A DNA stretch of 15,186 nucleotides, taken from Dehalococcoidales bacterium (GTDB taxonomy: Bacteria > Chloroflexota > Dehalococcoidia > Dehalococcoidales > Fen-1064). Position 1 is the first letter of the stretch; each line of letters starts with the position of its first letter. The stretch lies in assembly GCA_028712845.1 (NCBI GenBank), contig JAQTPO010000031.1, positions 1 to 15,186 of the forward strand. Reading direction: 5' to 3'. Below are positions 6,270-12,967 of the stretch, piece after piece. The notes beneath the pieces are model-generated. The model searched no databases. It was not told the origin of the DNA and saw only the letters and a list, made by a program, of their open reading frames with translations. A program made the position numbers and the translations under genes.

Positions 6270-7905
6270 ATTGCGTCAGGGGCAGTGCCGGCTGGTCGCC
6301 TTCTCTCAAGATATCCTTAGCCGCCCCGATGAAGTCACGGAATAATGGGTGAGAGCGGTTAGGACGTGAACCGAATTCAGGATGGAACTGGCAGGCAACC
6401 ATCCACGGGTTGTCTTTTACTTCACATATCTCAACCAGTCTGCCGTCCGGCGAAAGACCGCTTAGAACCAACCCCTTTTCTTGCAAAGCCTGCCGGAAGT
6501 CATTATTAAACTCATAGCGGTGGCGGTGTCTCTCTTGAATTAATTCCTGCCCGTAAGCTTTACCCGCAAGTGTACCACTCACCAGATGGCAGGGATAATT
6601 GCCCAATCGCATCGTGTGTCCCTTGCTGGCGATAGTTTTCTGGTCGGGCATCAGGTCGATAACAGGGTAAGTAGTAACAGAGTCGAACTCGGTAGAATTT
6701 GCGCTATTTGTTTTAAAGGCGTAACGGGCAAACTCGATGACCATTACCTGCATTCCCAGGCATAATCCCAGATAAGGTATTTTGTTAATGCGAGCATATC
6801 TCGCTGCCTTAACCATGCCTTCGATGCCTCTCACCCCGAAACCGCCCGGGACAATGATGCCCTGTGCCGTCCTCAAGAGCGGGCTGACATCACCCATCTT
6901 TTCTAATTGCTCAGAGTGTACCCAGATAATATTCAAGTGCCGATTATGATAGATAGCGGCATGTTTCAGCGCTTCCCGCACCGAATAATAAGCATCCTCA
7001 AGTTCGACGTACTTGCCGACTAATGCAATACTGACCGGCTCGTGAGCCTCTTTGAGGCGTGTCACCAGAGTTTGCCACTCATTCAGGTCGGTTTGCTTGA
7101 CTGTGAGGCTAAGTCTGTCAATGATGTATTGCCCCAGTTTTTCCTGCTCCAGCATCAATGGCACTTCATATATCGTAGAGACAGTCGGCATCGGTATCAC
7201 TGCTTCTTTCTCTACATCGCAAAAGAGCGATATCTTGTCTCTTAAATTGTCCGCAATAGGGTAATCGCTACGACAAACGATAACATCCGGCTGGATACCG
7301 ATTCTGCGTAATTCGTTGACGCTGTGCTGTGTCGGTTTGGTCTTAAGCTCTTGTGTCGAATTGAGATAGGGGAGGAGTGTCACGTGGATATAAAGCACAT
7401 TATCTCGACCGGCATCCTTTCTCATCTGTCGGATAGCTTCCAGGAATGGCAAGCCTTCAATATCGCCTACGGTGCCGCCCACCTCAATCAGGATGACATC
7501 TGCTTTTGATTTTTCCGCCAGATGCTTGAACCTGTTTTTGATTTCATTGGTGACATGAGGGACTACCTGTATAGTGCCGCCGAGAAAATCGCCGCGTCTT
7601 TCCTTGGCAATTACGGAACTATATATCTGTCCTGAAGTGATGTTTGATTCCTGAGTCAGATTGATGTCAATGAAACGCTCGTAGTTCCCCAGGTCAAGGT
7701 CAGTTTCAGCGCCGTCCTGAGTCACAAATACTTCACCGTGCTGATACGGAGACATCGTCCCCGGGTCAACATTAAGGTAAGGGTCAAGTTTTTGGACGGA
7801 AACACTGATGCCGCGGCTCTTCAGTATGGTGCCGATTGAGGCGACAGTTATACCTTTCCCAACTGAACTAACAACGCCACCAGTCACAAATATATATTTT
7901 GACAT
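6268..7905 (-). CDS. pyrG: CTP synthase
   Basis: CTP synthase converts UTP to CTP using ATP and ammonia drawn from glutamine. The 545-residue protein has the N-terminal amidoligase domain, with P-loop region [11 protein letters not shown] at 9-19, the [20 protein letters not shown] segment at 41-60 and [11 protein letters not shown] at 141-151. The C-terminal class I glutamine amidotransferase domain carries the PGGFGVRG oxyanion segment at 353-360 and a Cys-His-Glu triad of C382 (in GLCLGMQ), H508 and E510. All are intact. The ATG has no strong Shine-Dalgarno sequence. A good promoter with an overlapping palindrome lies upstream. The stop codon abuts the broken transaldolase frame. Family length and motifs are normal. 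Confidence 0.97.
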   Translation of the reverse strand: MSKYIFVTGGVVSSVGKGITVASIGTILKSRGISVSVQKLDPYLNVDPGTMSPYQHGEVFVTQDGAETDLDLGNYERFIDINLTQESNITSGQIYSSVIAKERRGDFLGGTIQVVPHVTNEIKNRFKHLAEKSKADVILIEVGGTVGDIEGLPFLEAIRQMRKDAGRDNVLYIHVTLLPYLNSTQELKTKPTQHSVNELRRIGIQPDVIVCRSDYPIADNLRDKISLFCDVEKEAVIPMPTVSTIYEVPLMLEQEKLGQYIIDRLSLTVKQTDLNEWQTLVTRLKEAHEPVSIALVGKYVELEDAYYSVREALKHAAIYHNRHLNIIWVHSEQLEKMGDVSPLLRTAQGIIVPGGFGVRGIEGMVKAARYARINKIPYLGLCLGMQVMVIEFARYAFKTNSANSTEFDSVTTYPVIDLMPDQKTIASKGHTMRLGNYPCHLVSGTLAGKAYGQELIQERHRHRYEFNNDFRQALQEKGLVLSGLSPDGRLVEICEVKDNPWMVACQFHPEFGSRPNRSHPLFRDFIGAAKDILREGDQPALPLTQ

Positions 7906-7971
7906 AAAGGAACATCACAAACTCTTAGGTTAGAAAAAGACATTGTTTGAATTACCGGAGGGGTAAAATTA

Positions 7972-8012
7972 GTTACGTATTATTCGTAACATAAAAAAGA
8001 GATGCTTGTCAA
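7972..8012 (-). promoter_or_regulatory. pyrG promoter with an overlapping palindromic operator candidate
   Basis: On the minus strand a perfect -35 TTGACA (8007-8012) stands 17 bases from a poor -10, TTACGA (7984-7989). The -10 falls inside the inverted repeat GTTACG-N7-CGTAAC (7972-7990). A protein bound there would block RNA polymerase, so repression is a reasonable inference. No pyrG attenuator of the Bacillus type is seen. Confidence 0.45.
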
Positions 8013-8142
8013 GTATATTTAGTGCGGAAGCGCTCGGTCCCGGTTGATATTTTTATACGACGATAATAATGTTTAGGCTTATGTATTATAATAGGTGAGT
8101 ATCCCTTAATATACAGTATAGTCTCAAAGGGGGTGATGTAAA

Positions 8143-8964
8143 ATGTACCCCTTTAAGAATCAGTTTATTTTGCCTAATTGCTATGATACAATAAACCCAA
8201 ACGAAACAGATAATTTAGGCAGAGTAGATACAACGGATATGAGTTTAATAATCGGGTTAATCGGGAAAGACGGTATAGTATTAGCATCTGATAGCCGACT
8301 TACGACAGTAACTTCATCAGGTAATGGTAAGACGCATAGCGATGACTTTATTAAATTATGGGCTATCGGGAAAATCGGAATAGCAGGTTGTGGTAATTAT
8401 GCTGGATATGAAACAGAAATAGTGGATAGGTTTAGGAAATCTTACATAGAAAATGATAATTTTGATAAATTAGTAGATACGTTTATAGAATGTGTAACAA
8501 TTGATTTAAGTAAAACACTAAATTCCATATTTATGCCTAAAGAAAACAGAAATCCTAGACCGCCTGAATTAGTTTTCATCTTGGCTAGTTATCAGGATGG
8601 CATACCAACGATGAAATATTTAGAATGGAATTTAGCACAACCAATTCCTGTAATCAGAAAATCTCAGCGAGGATATTATTCATCAGGGCTTTGGACTATA
8701 ACCGATTACTGGATAAAGAAATTCAAGAACTCGATACCATTTATGGGAATTGAGAGTCTGAAAAAGTTTGCATCCTTTTTGATATGTGAATCTACATATT
8801 TTGACGGTGTGGGTACACCTTTACAAATGATTACTATCCAGAATATTGGAATAAAACCAATACCAGAATCAAACTTGGCTCAATTAGAAATTGATGCTAA
8901 AAGGATTATGGATGAGGAGGTTGACCGCCTCATTAGTGAATTTGAGGAGAACCGCAATGCCTAA
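8143..8964 (+). CDS. Proteasome-type Ntn-hydrolase family protein with a possible Ser nucleophile
   Basis: The 273-residue protein contains a 20S-proteasome beta-subunit-like start: MSLIIGLIGKDGIVLASDSR at 33-52. With S34 as position 1, KDG falls at 9-11, Asp at 17 and Arg at 19, exactly the spacing of proteasome beta subunits. The usual Thr1 is Ser here, and the catalytic Lys33 position is Ser66; K63 is the nearest lysine. The strong AAGGGGGTGAT binding site before 8143 supports this start and leaves 32 residues ahead of S34, like a propeptide. An internal ATG (8239) would place Met directly before that Ser but has no binding site. A TATAAT at 8087-8092 may be its -10. The gene is AT-rich with TTA, ATA and AGA codons, unlike its neighbours, which suggests transfer. 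It could be a self-processing peptidase or an inactive relative. Confidence 0.65.
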   Translation: MYPFKNQFILPNCYDTINPNETDNLGRVDTTDMSLIIGLIGKDGIVLASDSRLTTVTSSGNGKTHSDDFIKLWAIGKIGIAGCGNYAGYETEIVDRFRKSYIENDNFDKLVDTFIECVTIDLSKTLNSIFMPKENRNPRPPELVFILASYQDGIPTMKYLEWNLAQPIPVIRKSQRGYYSSGLWTITDYWIKKFKNSIPFMGIESLKKFASFLICESTYFDGVGTPLQMITIQNIGIKPIPESNLAQLEIDAKRIMDEEVDRLISEFEENRNA

Positions 8965-9154
8965 ATTCAAGTTAGACAAGCCATTAACCAAGCGAGGTTT
9001 TGAGAAGCTACTTACGAAGGCTTCACAGCCTCTTTCTCACAAACACGATTCAAAAGTGAAAGGAAAAGTGGTTGTGCATCCTTCCGATGGTTGTAACGAT
9101 ACACATACGAATCAAGATAAGACTGAAGATAAAGAGGGCTTACAGAGTGATTAA
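8957..9154 (+). CDS. Small hypothetical protein, probably altered by the adjacent IS
   Basis: The 65-residue frame begins MPKFKLDKPLTKRGFEKLL. It overlaps the end of the Ntn-hydrolase gene by 8 bases and has a GAGGAG binding site 6 bases upstream, so it is translationally coupled and probably works with that protein. From about residue 19 on, the frame runs antisense through the 3' end of the transposase gene. The rest, which is rich in Lys, Asp and Thr, may therefore be insertion-sequence DNA read in reverse. The original C-terminus is probably lost. No family is recognised. Confidence 0.5.
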   Translation: MPKFKLDKPLTKRGFEKLLTKASQPLSHKHDSKVKGKVVVHPSDGCNDTHTNQDKTEDKEGLQSD

Positions 9155-9899
9155 CGCCGTCAATGCCACGCTTGATTGTGCTCCAAAGCGATTCACAAGT
9201 ATTGACGTGAGCAATACCGCTAACGTATTGCTTGGCAGAGTGTTGGACAATTTCGTGAGCATAGCCAAGTTTCTCAACGTGATTGTAGCTAGGCAATTCA
9301 TCGGTATAGACAACCGTCTTATTAGACTTGGCGACATTCCGTTCAATCATCGGAAGCAAGGTATGTGCTTGGACATTGGGAACTACTTTTGTGATAGCCT
9401 TGCCGTCCCTTTCAACCATACCCATAACAACGGCTTTACCAGAAGCACCACGACCACGTTTTCCTTGCCGTTTTCCGCCGATGTATGTCTCGTCAACTTC
9501 CACTTGCCCACAAAGCGGATTAACATTCTCCGACATCAACTTGCGAACCTGTGTAAACATTCTCCACGCCGTCTTGTAGGTTACACCCAATTCACGTTGA
9601 AGCTGTTTAGCGGAAATACCTGTCTTAGTCGTGGACATCAAAAACATCGCATAGAACCAAGATTTCAAAGGCGTATCCGATTTATGAAAGATAGTATCCG
9701 CCGTTGGGGATACCGAGTGACCGCAAAACTCGCAAGCGTAAACTTTAAGTCCAGCCCTCTTATAATGCTTGGTGACTTTTTGACAGACTGGGCAGAACAC
9801 GCCGTTGGGATAGCGACCTTTAAAGATTCTATCAAGGCAAGCATCATCAGTAGGGTAAGTCTCGTTAAACTGTTTCAGAGTGTATGTCGCTGTCTTCAT
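9012..9899 (-). CDS. IS1595-family (ISXO2-like) transposase
   Basis: The 295-residue transposase is intact. An N-terminal zinc ribbon has CPVC at 36-39 and CEFC at 56-59. A helix-turn-helix region follows (LMSTTKTGISAKQLQRELGV, about 88-106). The DDE-type ISXO2 catalytic core has VEVDETYIGG with D136, VYTDELPSYN with D200, and HVNTCESLWSTIKRG with N233 and E236. The C-terminal YLDSYVYRYNHR at 261-272 is typical of the family. It would cut and join the ends of its own element. A GGAG precedes the ATG and a consensus promoter lies just upstream, so it may still be expressed. The length is normal and no frameshift is seen. Confidence 0.93.
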   Translation of the reverse strand: MKTATYTLKQFNETYPTDDACLDRIFKGRYPNGVFCPVCQKVTKHYKRAGLKVYACEFCGHSVSPTADTIFHKSDTPLKSWFYAMFLMSTTKTGISAKQLQRELGVTYKTAWRMFTQVRKLMSENVNPLCGQVEVDETYIGGKRQGKRGRGASGKAVVMGMVERDGKAITKVVPNVQAHTLLPMIERNVAKSNKTVVYTDELPSYNHVEKLGYAHEIVQHSAKQYVSGIAHVNTCESLWSTIKRGIDGVNHSVSPLYLQSYLDSYVYRYNHRKDAQPLFLSLLNRVCEKEAVKPS

Positions 9900-9929
9900 T
9901 TTCGTATCTCCGTAATCTCAACTTACACT

Positions 9930-9983
9930 CTTATTATAAAGGATTTCGTACTGTATGTCAAGGGATAATTACCTTATAATAAG
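9930..9983. repeat. Inverted repeat around the transposase promoter
   Basis: CTTATTATAAAGG (9930-9942) and CCTTATAATAAG (9972-9983) form an inverted repeat with one extra A in the left arm, separated by 29 bases. The transposase -10 lies in one arm and a TATAAT facing the aldolase gene lies in the other. It could be a regulator site or part of the IS end. Confidence 0.45.
9933..9961 (-). promoter_or_regulatory. Consensus sigma-70 promoter of the transposase
   Basis: On the minus strand TTGACA (9956-9961) and TATAAT (9933-9938) are both perfect and stand 17 bases apart. The -10 ends 33 bases upstream of the transposase ATG. Such a strong promoter is unusual for a transposase. Confidence 0.75.
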
Positions 9984-10012
9984 TTGATTTGTTGATACTG
10001 CTGAGCTAAAAT
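9984..10012 (+). promoter_or_regulatory. Promoter candidate of the aldolase operon
   Basis: TTGATT (9984-9989) and TAAAAT (10007-10012) are 17 bases apart and would start transcription near 10019, about 60 bases before the aldolase ATG. A perfect 10-base palindrome, CCATGCATGG, lies at 10017-10026, right at the predicted start site. Confidence 0.4.
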
Positions 10013-10078
10013 GTTGCCATGCATGGAGGCGGAATCTCTTATTTCATTCACTCAACTATTTTGAACTGGAGGTTTTGA

Positions 10079-11380
10079 ATGACTAGACACACTGATAATT
10101 CCAGAATCCCAAAGGATATTTCCTTATCGTCAGGTGAGATTGATGTTCTAGTAATGGATGCTGTTTTTGGCGCCGATGATGTTAAAAAACAAAACAGGCA
10201 AAAAATCCGGCAGGCAGCTGAAACACAGGGCATTTTCCTGGCAAGTATCGATAGTCTTTATAGGGCATCCGGGAAAGGTTTATATAGCGGCATTACCGTG
10301 CCGGCAATCAATCTCCGTGCTATCACTTATCAAATGGCAAGAGCCGTATTCCGCGCAGCATTGAAGAATAAAGTGGGCGCTTTTATTTTTGAAATTGCCC
10401 GCTCTGAGATTGGATACACAGTGCAGAGACCGGATGAGTATGCTGTGTGTGTGCTGGCGGCGGCGCTCAGGGAAGGATTCAAAGGACCTGTTTTTATCCA
10501 GGGGGACCATTTTCAGGTAAACCAGGAGAAATATAAATTAGCTCCGGAACAGGAATTACAAACCATAAAAGACCTCATTCGTGAGTCAGTCAGTGCAGGA
10601 TTTTTTAACATCGACATCGATGCTTCTACGGTAGTGGATATTACGAAACCGGACATGGCAGAACAGCAGAAGGAAAATTGCCGTATTACAGCTGACATGA
10701 CCAGATTTATGCGGGAAATCCAACCGGCCGGTGTAAATATTTCAGTTGGTGGTGAAATCGGCGAAGTCGGTGGTCGTAATAGCACGGTGGCAGACCTGCG
10801 GGCATTTATGGGTGGATATTTCAAATATCTTGGTTCAGACCTCAGGGGGCTTTCAAAAATCAGTGTTCAGACCGGGACAACACATGGCGGCGTAGTTCTA
10901 CCTGACGGGACGATTGCGAAAGTCGATATCGATTTCAAGGTTTTGAAGGAACTATCTCAATTAGCACGGAAAGAGTACGGTATGGGTGGGGCAGTGCAAC
11001 ACGGTGCCTCCACTCTTCCCGACGAAGCCTTCGATATGTTCCCGCGAGAGGAGACTCTGGAAGTGCATCTGGCTACCGGATTCCAGAATATCTTTATGGA
11101 CAGCCCTCATTTCCCCCAGAATCTGCGGGATGTAATTCATCGGCATTTATTGAATAAATATGCCGGGGAAAGGAAATCAAAAGATACCGAAGAACAATTC
11201 ATTTACAAGGTTCGTAAGAAAGCCATTGGCGATTTCAAGGAAGAAATGTGGAAACTGCCGGAAGAAAATATGAAGGAAATCAGGAATGAGCTTGAGGAAC
11301 GTTTCGCCCTGTTATTCCGTAAGTTGAAAGCAACGAATACAGTGGAACTGGTGAACCGGTTTGTGGTGAAACAAAGTTGA
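10079..11380 (+). CDS. Class II (zinc) fructose-bisphosphate aldolase family protein, long divergent type
   Basis: Class II aldolases cleave or form fructose 1,6-bisphosphate with a bound zinc ion. The 433-residue protein keeps the family's motifs in order. These are QGDHFQ at 141-146 (catalytic D143, zinc ligand H144), FFNIDIDAS at 175-183, GGEIGEVGG at 224-232, TGTTHGG at 265-271 (H269) and VQHGAST at 306-312 (H308). The three histidines match the zinc ligands of the E. coli enzyme. It is about 80-120 residues longer than usual, with a charged helical C-terminus from about 350, so its exact sugar-phosphate substrate is uncertain. The start has a GGAGG 7 bases upstream. Glutaredoxin follows after 39 bases. 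In an anaerobe lacking other aldolases it would serve gluconeogenesis. The deleted transaldolase lies about 4 kb away. Confidence 0.82.
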   Translation: MTRHTDNSRIPKDISLSSGEIDVLVMDAVFGADDVKKQNRQKIRQAAETQGIFLASIDSLYRASGKGLYSGITVPAINLRAITYQMARAVFRAALKNKVGAFIFEIARSEIGYTVQRPDEYAVCVLAAALREGFKGPVFIQGDHFQVNQEKYKLAPEQELQTIKDLIRESVSAGFFNIDIDASTVVDITKPDMAEQQKENCRITADMTRFMREIQPAGVNISVGGEIGEVGGRNSTVADLRAFMGGYFKYLGSDLRGLSKISVQTGTTHGGVVLPDGTIAKVDIDFKVLKELSQLARKEYGMGGAVQHGASTLPDEAFDMFPREETLEVHLATGFQNIFMDSPHFPQNLRDVIHRHLLNKYAGERKSKDTEEQFIYKVRKKAIGDFKEEMWKLPEENMKEIRNELEERFALLFRKLKATNTVELVNRFVVKQS

Positions 11381-11419
11381 CATAACTTGCTCTGCAAATA
11401 CTAAAAGGAGGAGAATATT

Positions 11420-11701
11420 ATGGCATTACAACATGTAGCGGGTAAAAATAAAGGACACATTGTTTTATATGCACTGAGTACCTGTCCATGGTGTAAAAAA
11501 ACTAAGAAACTCCTTGAAGATATGGGTGTAGAGTATTACTTTGATGATGTTGACCTGATGACTGATGTGGAAAGAAAAGAGGCGATGCGGATTGTGCAAA
11601 AATGGAATCCCAGTTCTTCCTTTCCGACTACGATAATAGACGATAGCAAGTGCATCATCGGGTTTCAGGAGAATAAAATCAGAGAAGAGTTGGGCAAATG
11701 A
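11420..11701 (+). CDS. Glutaredoxin-like protein (CPWC)
   Basis: This 93-residue thioredoxin-fold protein has the redox motif TCPWCKKTK, with C22 and C25, after a first beta strand (HIVLYALS). A FPTTI loop with the conserved cis-proline at P69 precedes the last strands and a GF motif near 79. Glutaredoxin-like proteins of this type pass electrons to protein disulfides. A GGAGGAG lies 7 bases before the ATG. Its stop overlaps the start of the reductase gene (ATGA), so the two are translationally coupled. The likely partner is thus the ferredoxin:thioredoxin reductase, with this protein as the electron acceptor; that pairing is inference. A weak promoter (TTGACA at 11377) may add to read-through from the aldolase gene. 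Confidence 0.85.
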   Translation: MALQHVAGKNKGHIVLYALSTCPWCKKTKKLLEDMGVEYYFDDVDLMTDVERKEAMRIVQKWNPSSSFPTTIIDDSKCIIGFQENKIREELGK

Positions 11702-12204
11702 ACGAAAAACCAGCGGTTAGCCATGAAGAGCCCGACAAACTTTACGAACAATTGAATAAAGATGCCAGGGCGGGTGGCTATTATCTTAACCCTGATATTG
11801 AGTTCGCAAAAGCGTTGGCGAGAGGTTTGCTGACTAATGAAAAGAGATATGGCTATCAGTCTTGCCCATGCCGTTTAGCTTCAGGGGTGAAAGAAGATGA
11901 CATCGATATTATCTGCCCGTGTGATTACAGAGATGCCGATGTAAGCGAATATGGCACCTGTTTCTGAGGGCTTTATGTTGCCGAGGCGGTCGCCAAGGGG
12001 GAAAAAGAGGTAGGAACGATACAGGAGAGACGCCCTCCGCCTGAACAAAGAAAGCAGCTAAAGGCAACGACTGCTAGTCTGTCTAATTTACCTTTGCCGG
12101 TGTGGCGGTGTAAGGTCTGCGGGTATCTGTGCGCGCGGGATGACCCACCGGAAATTTGCCCCATCTGTAAAGCTAAAAAGGAACGTTTCGAGCGTTTTCT
12201 CTGA
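11698..12204 (+). CDS. Ferredoxin:thioredoxin reductase catalytic chain fused to rubredoxin, probable selenoprotein (TGA at 11965-11967)
   Basis: This chain takes electrons from ferredoxin through a [4Fe-4S] cluster and reduces a thioredoxin-like partner. The frame carries CPC (C56, C58), CPC (C73, C75) and C88-F89, then an in-frame TGA at codon 90. The family has a CYC or CHC there, and its last cysteine forms the redox-active disulfide with the second cysteine of the first CPC. After the TGA the frame stays open for 78 codons. It first gives [14 protein letters not shown], the normal family continuation, then a linker, then a rubredoxin-like domain ([10 protein letters not shown] at about 137-146 and ICPIC near 154-158). 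A hairpin follows the TGA at the right distance for a bacterial SECIS. I read codon 90 as selenocysteine, giving 168 residues. If the TGA were a stop, an 89-residue enzyme without its key cysteine would result. It is coupled to glutaredoxin by an ATGA overlap. Confidence 0.8.
11981..11998 (+). promoter_or_regulatory. Candidate bacterial SECIS hairpin
   Basis: Downstream of the TGA, GGC (11985-11987) pairs with GCC (11992-11994) around the four-base loop GGTC. CC (11981-11982) pairs with GG (11997-11998) across a GA/AA internal loop. The loop begins 21 bases after the TGA. Bacterial SECIS elements need a short stem with a G or GGU in the apical loop about 16-37 bases after UGA; the E. coli fdhF loop also contains GGUC. 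The stem is short, so the call is moderate. Confidence 0.5.
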
Positions 12205-12304
12205 TGAATCTTGATATGTGTGGTAATGTTGATGGCTGACGGCTAAAGGATATTCTCTTAAATTCTATTTGCCACGACTGGCGAGCAGTGCTACTATTAG
12301 AAAT

Positions 12305-12874
12305 GTGATTGAAAAGCTCAGAAATATGCTCGCTGAACGTCAGGTATTACGCATTACGAATTCAAAATTAACAGTAGCGGCTGTTTTGGTCCCGATTTAT
12401 TTGAAAGACGGAGAATATCACATCCTTTTCATCCAGAGAACAGAGCGTGTCAGGGATCACAAGGGACAGATATCTTTCCCTGGTGGAGCGTATGAGGAAG
12501 AAGATAAAGTTTTACGGAATACGGCTCTGCGTGAAGCAGAAGAGGAAATCGGGCTGACCCCCACTGATGTTACGGTACTCGGGGAACTGGATGATATGCC
12601 AACTACTGCCACGCACTATGTTATCTCGCCTTTTGTCGGGCTGATTCCATACCCGTACCGGTTTAAACTTGATGAATGGGAGACGGAAGAACTTATTGAA
12701 GTTCCGGTTGCGGCTCTGCTGGATAAATATTGTTTCAGCGAAGGTTCGATGATAGTGGGTGAGAGAGAAATGGTTTCCTATTTCTTCAGATACGGGGATA
12801 AAATTATCTGGGGAGCTACTGCTAGAATCCTAAAGCAGTTTCTGGAAATTATTGCCAGTTTAAAGGTGTATTGA
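12305..12874 (+). CDS. Nudix hydrolase, CoA pyrophosphatase (NudL) type
   Basis: The protein has the signature that marks CoA-cleaving Nudix enzymes: FIQRTERVRDHKGQISFPGG, matching the LLTxRSxxLRxHxGQISFPGG pattern. The Nudix box follows directly, ending TALREAEEEIGL with the metal-binding glutamates. Such enzymes split coenzyme A or related nucleotides into phosphopantetheine and 3',5'-ADP. The start is uncertain. The GTG at 12305 gives VIEKLRNMLAERQ, which fits the usual N-terminus and 189 residues. A TTG at 12269 or an ATG at 12326 are alternatives, and none has a clear ribosome-binding site. It lies 100 bases after the reductase. The stop codon is embedded in a promoter for the next gene. 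Confidence 0.88.
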   Translation: MIEKLRNMLAERQVLRITNSKLTVAAVLVPIYLKDGEYHILFIQRTERVRDHKGQISFPGGAYEEEDKVLRNTALREAEEEIGLTPTDVTVLGELDDMPTTATHYVISPFVGLIPYPYRFKLDEWETEELIEVPVAALLDKYCFSEGSMIVGEREMVSYFFRYGDKIIWGATARILKQFLEIIASLKVY

Positions 12875-12900
12875 GATAAAGTGTAAATTGTTGTTATAAT
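12871..12900 (+). promoter_or_regulatory. Promoter candidate for the membrane methyltransferase gene
   Basis: TTGAGA (12871-12876), overlapping the Nudix stop codon, and a perfect TATAAT (12895-12900) are 18 bases apart. The leader of about 60 bases contains an exact palindrome described separately. Confidence 0.5.
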
Positions 12901-12942
12901 AATGACTAATTTATAACTGAACTGTTAGATGATAATACCTTT

Positions 12943-12954
12943 CAGATTAATCTG
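12943..12954. promoter_or_regulatory. Perfect 12-base palindrome CAGATTAATCTG in the leader
   Basis: The palindrome lies between the promoter and the start codon. The heptamer CTGTTAG also occurs twice here, at 12922-12928 and 12952-12958, 30 bases apart. This is a candidate operator for an unknown regulator. Confidence 0.3.
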
Positions 12955-12967
12955 TTAGGATGAAGTG

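Larger units (their letters stand above)
9012..9983 (-). mobile_element. IS1595-family (ISXO2-like) insertion sequence, ends not resolved
   Basis: The element contains one complete transposase gene and its promoter. I found no convincing terminal inverted repeats or target duplication by eye. The stated limits are the transposase stop codon on the left and the end of a 12-13 bp inverted repeat on the right, so the true ends may differ by tens of bases. The element separates the Ntn-hydrolase pair from the aldolase operon. Confidence 0.55.

Noticed and set aside
11698..11967. Ordinary 89-residue reductase ending at the TGA
   Set aside because: It would lack the essential last cysteine, and the following codons keep the family sequence and a rubredoxin-like domain, so a true stop is the weaker reading.
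11973..12164. Minus-strand 63-codon frame
   Set aside because: It is antisense to the second half of the reductase-rubredoxin gene and has no binding site or known motif.
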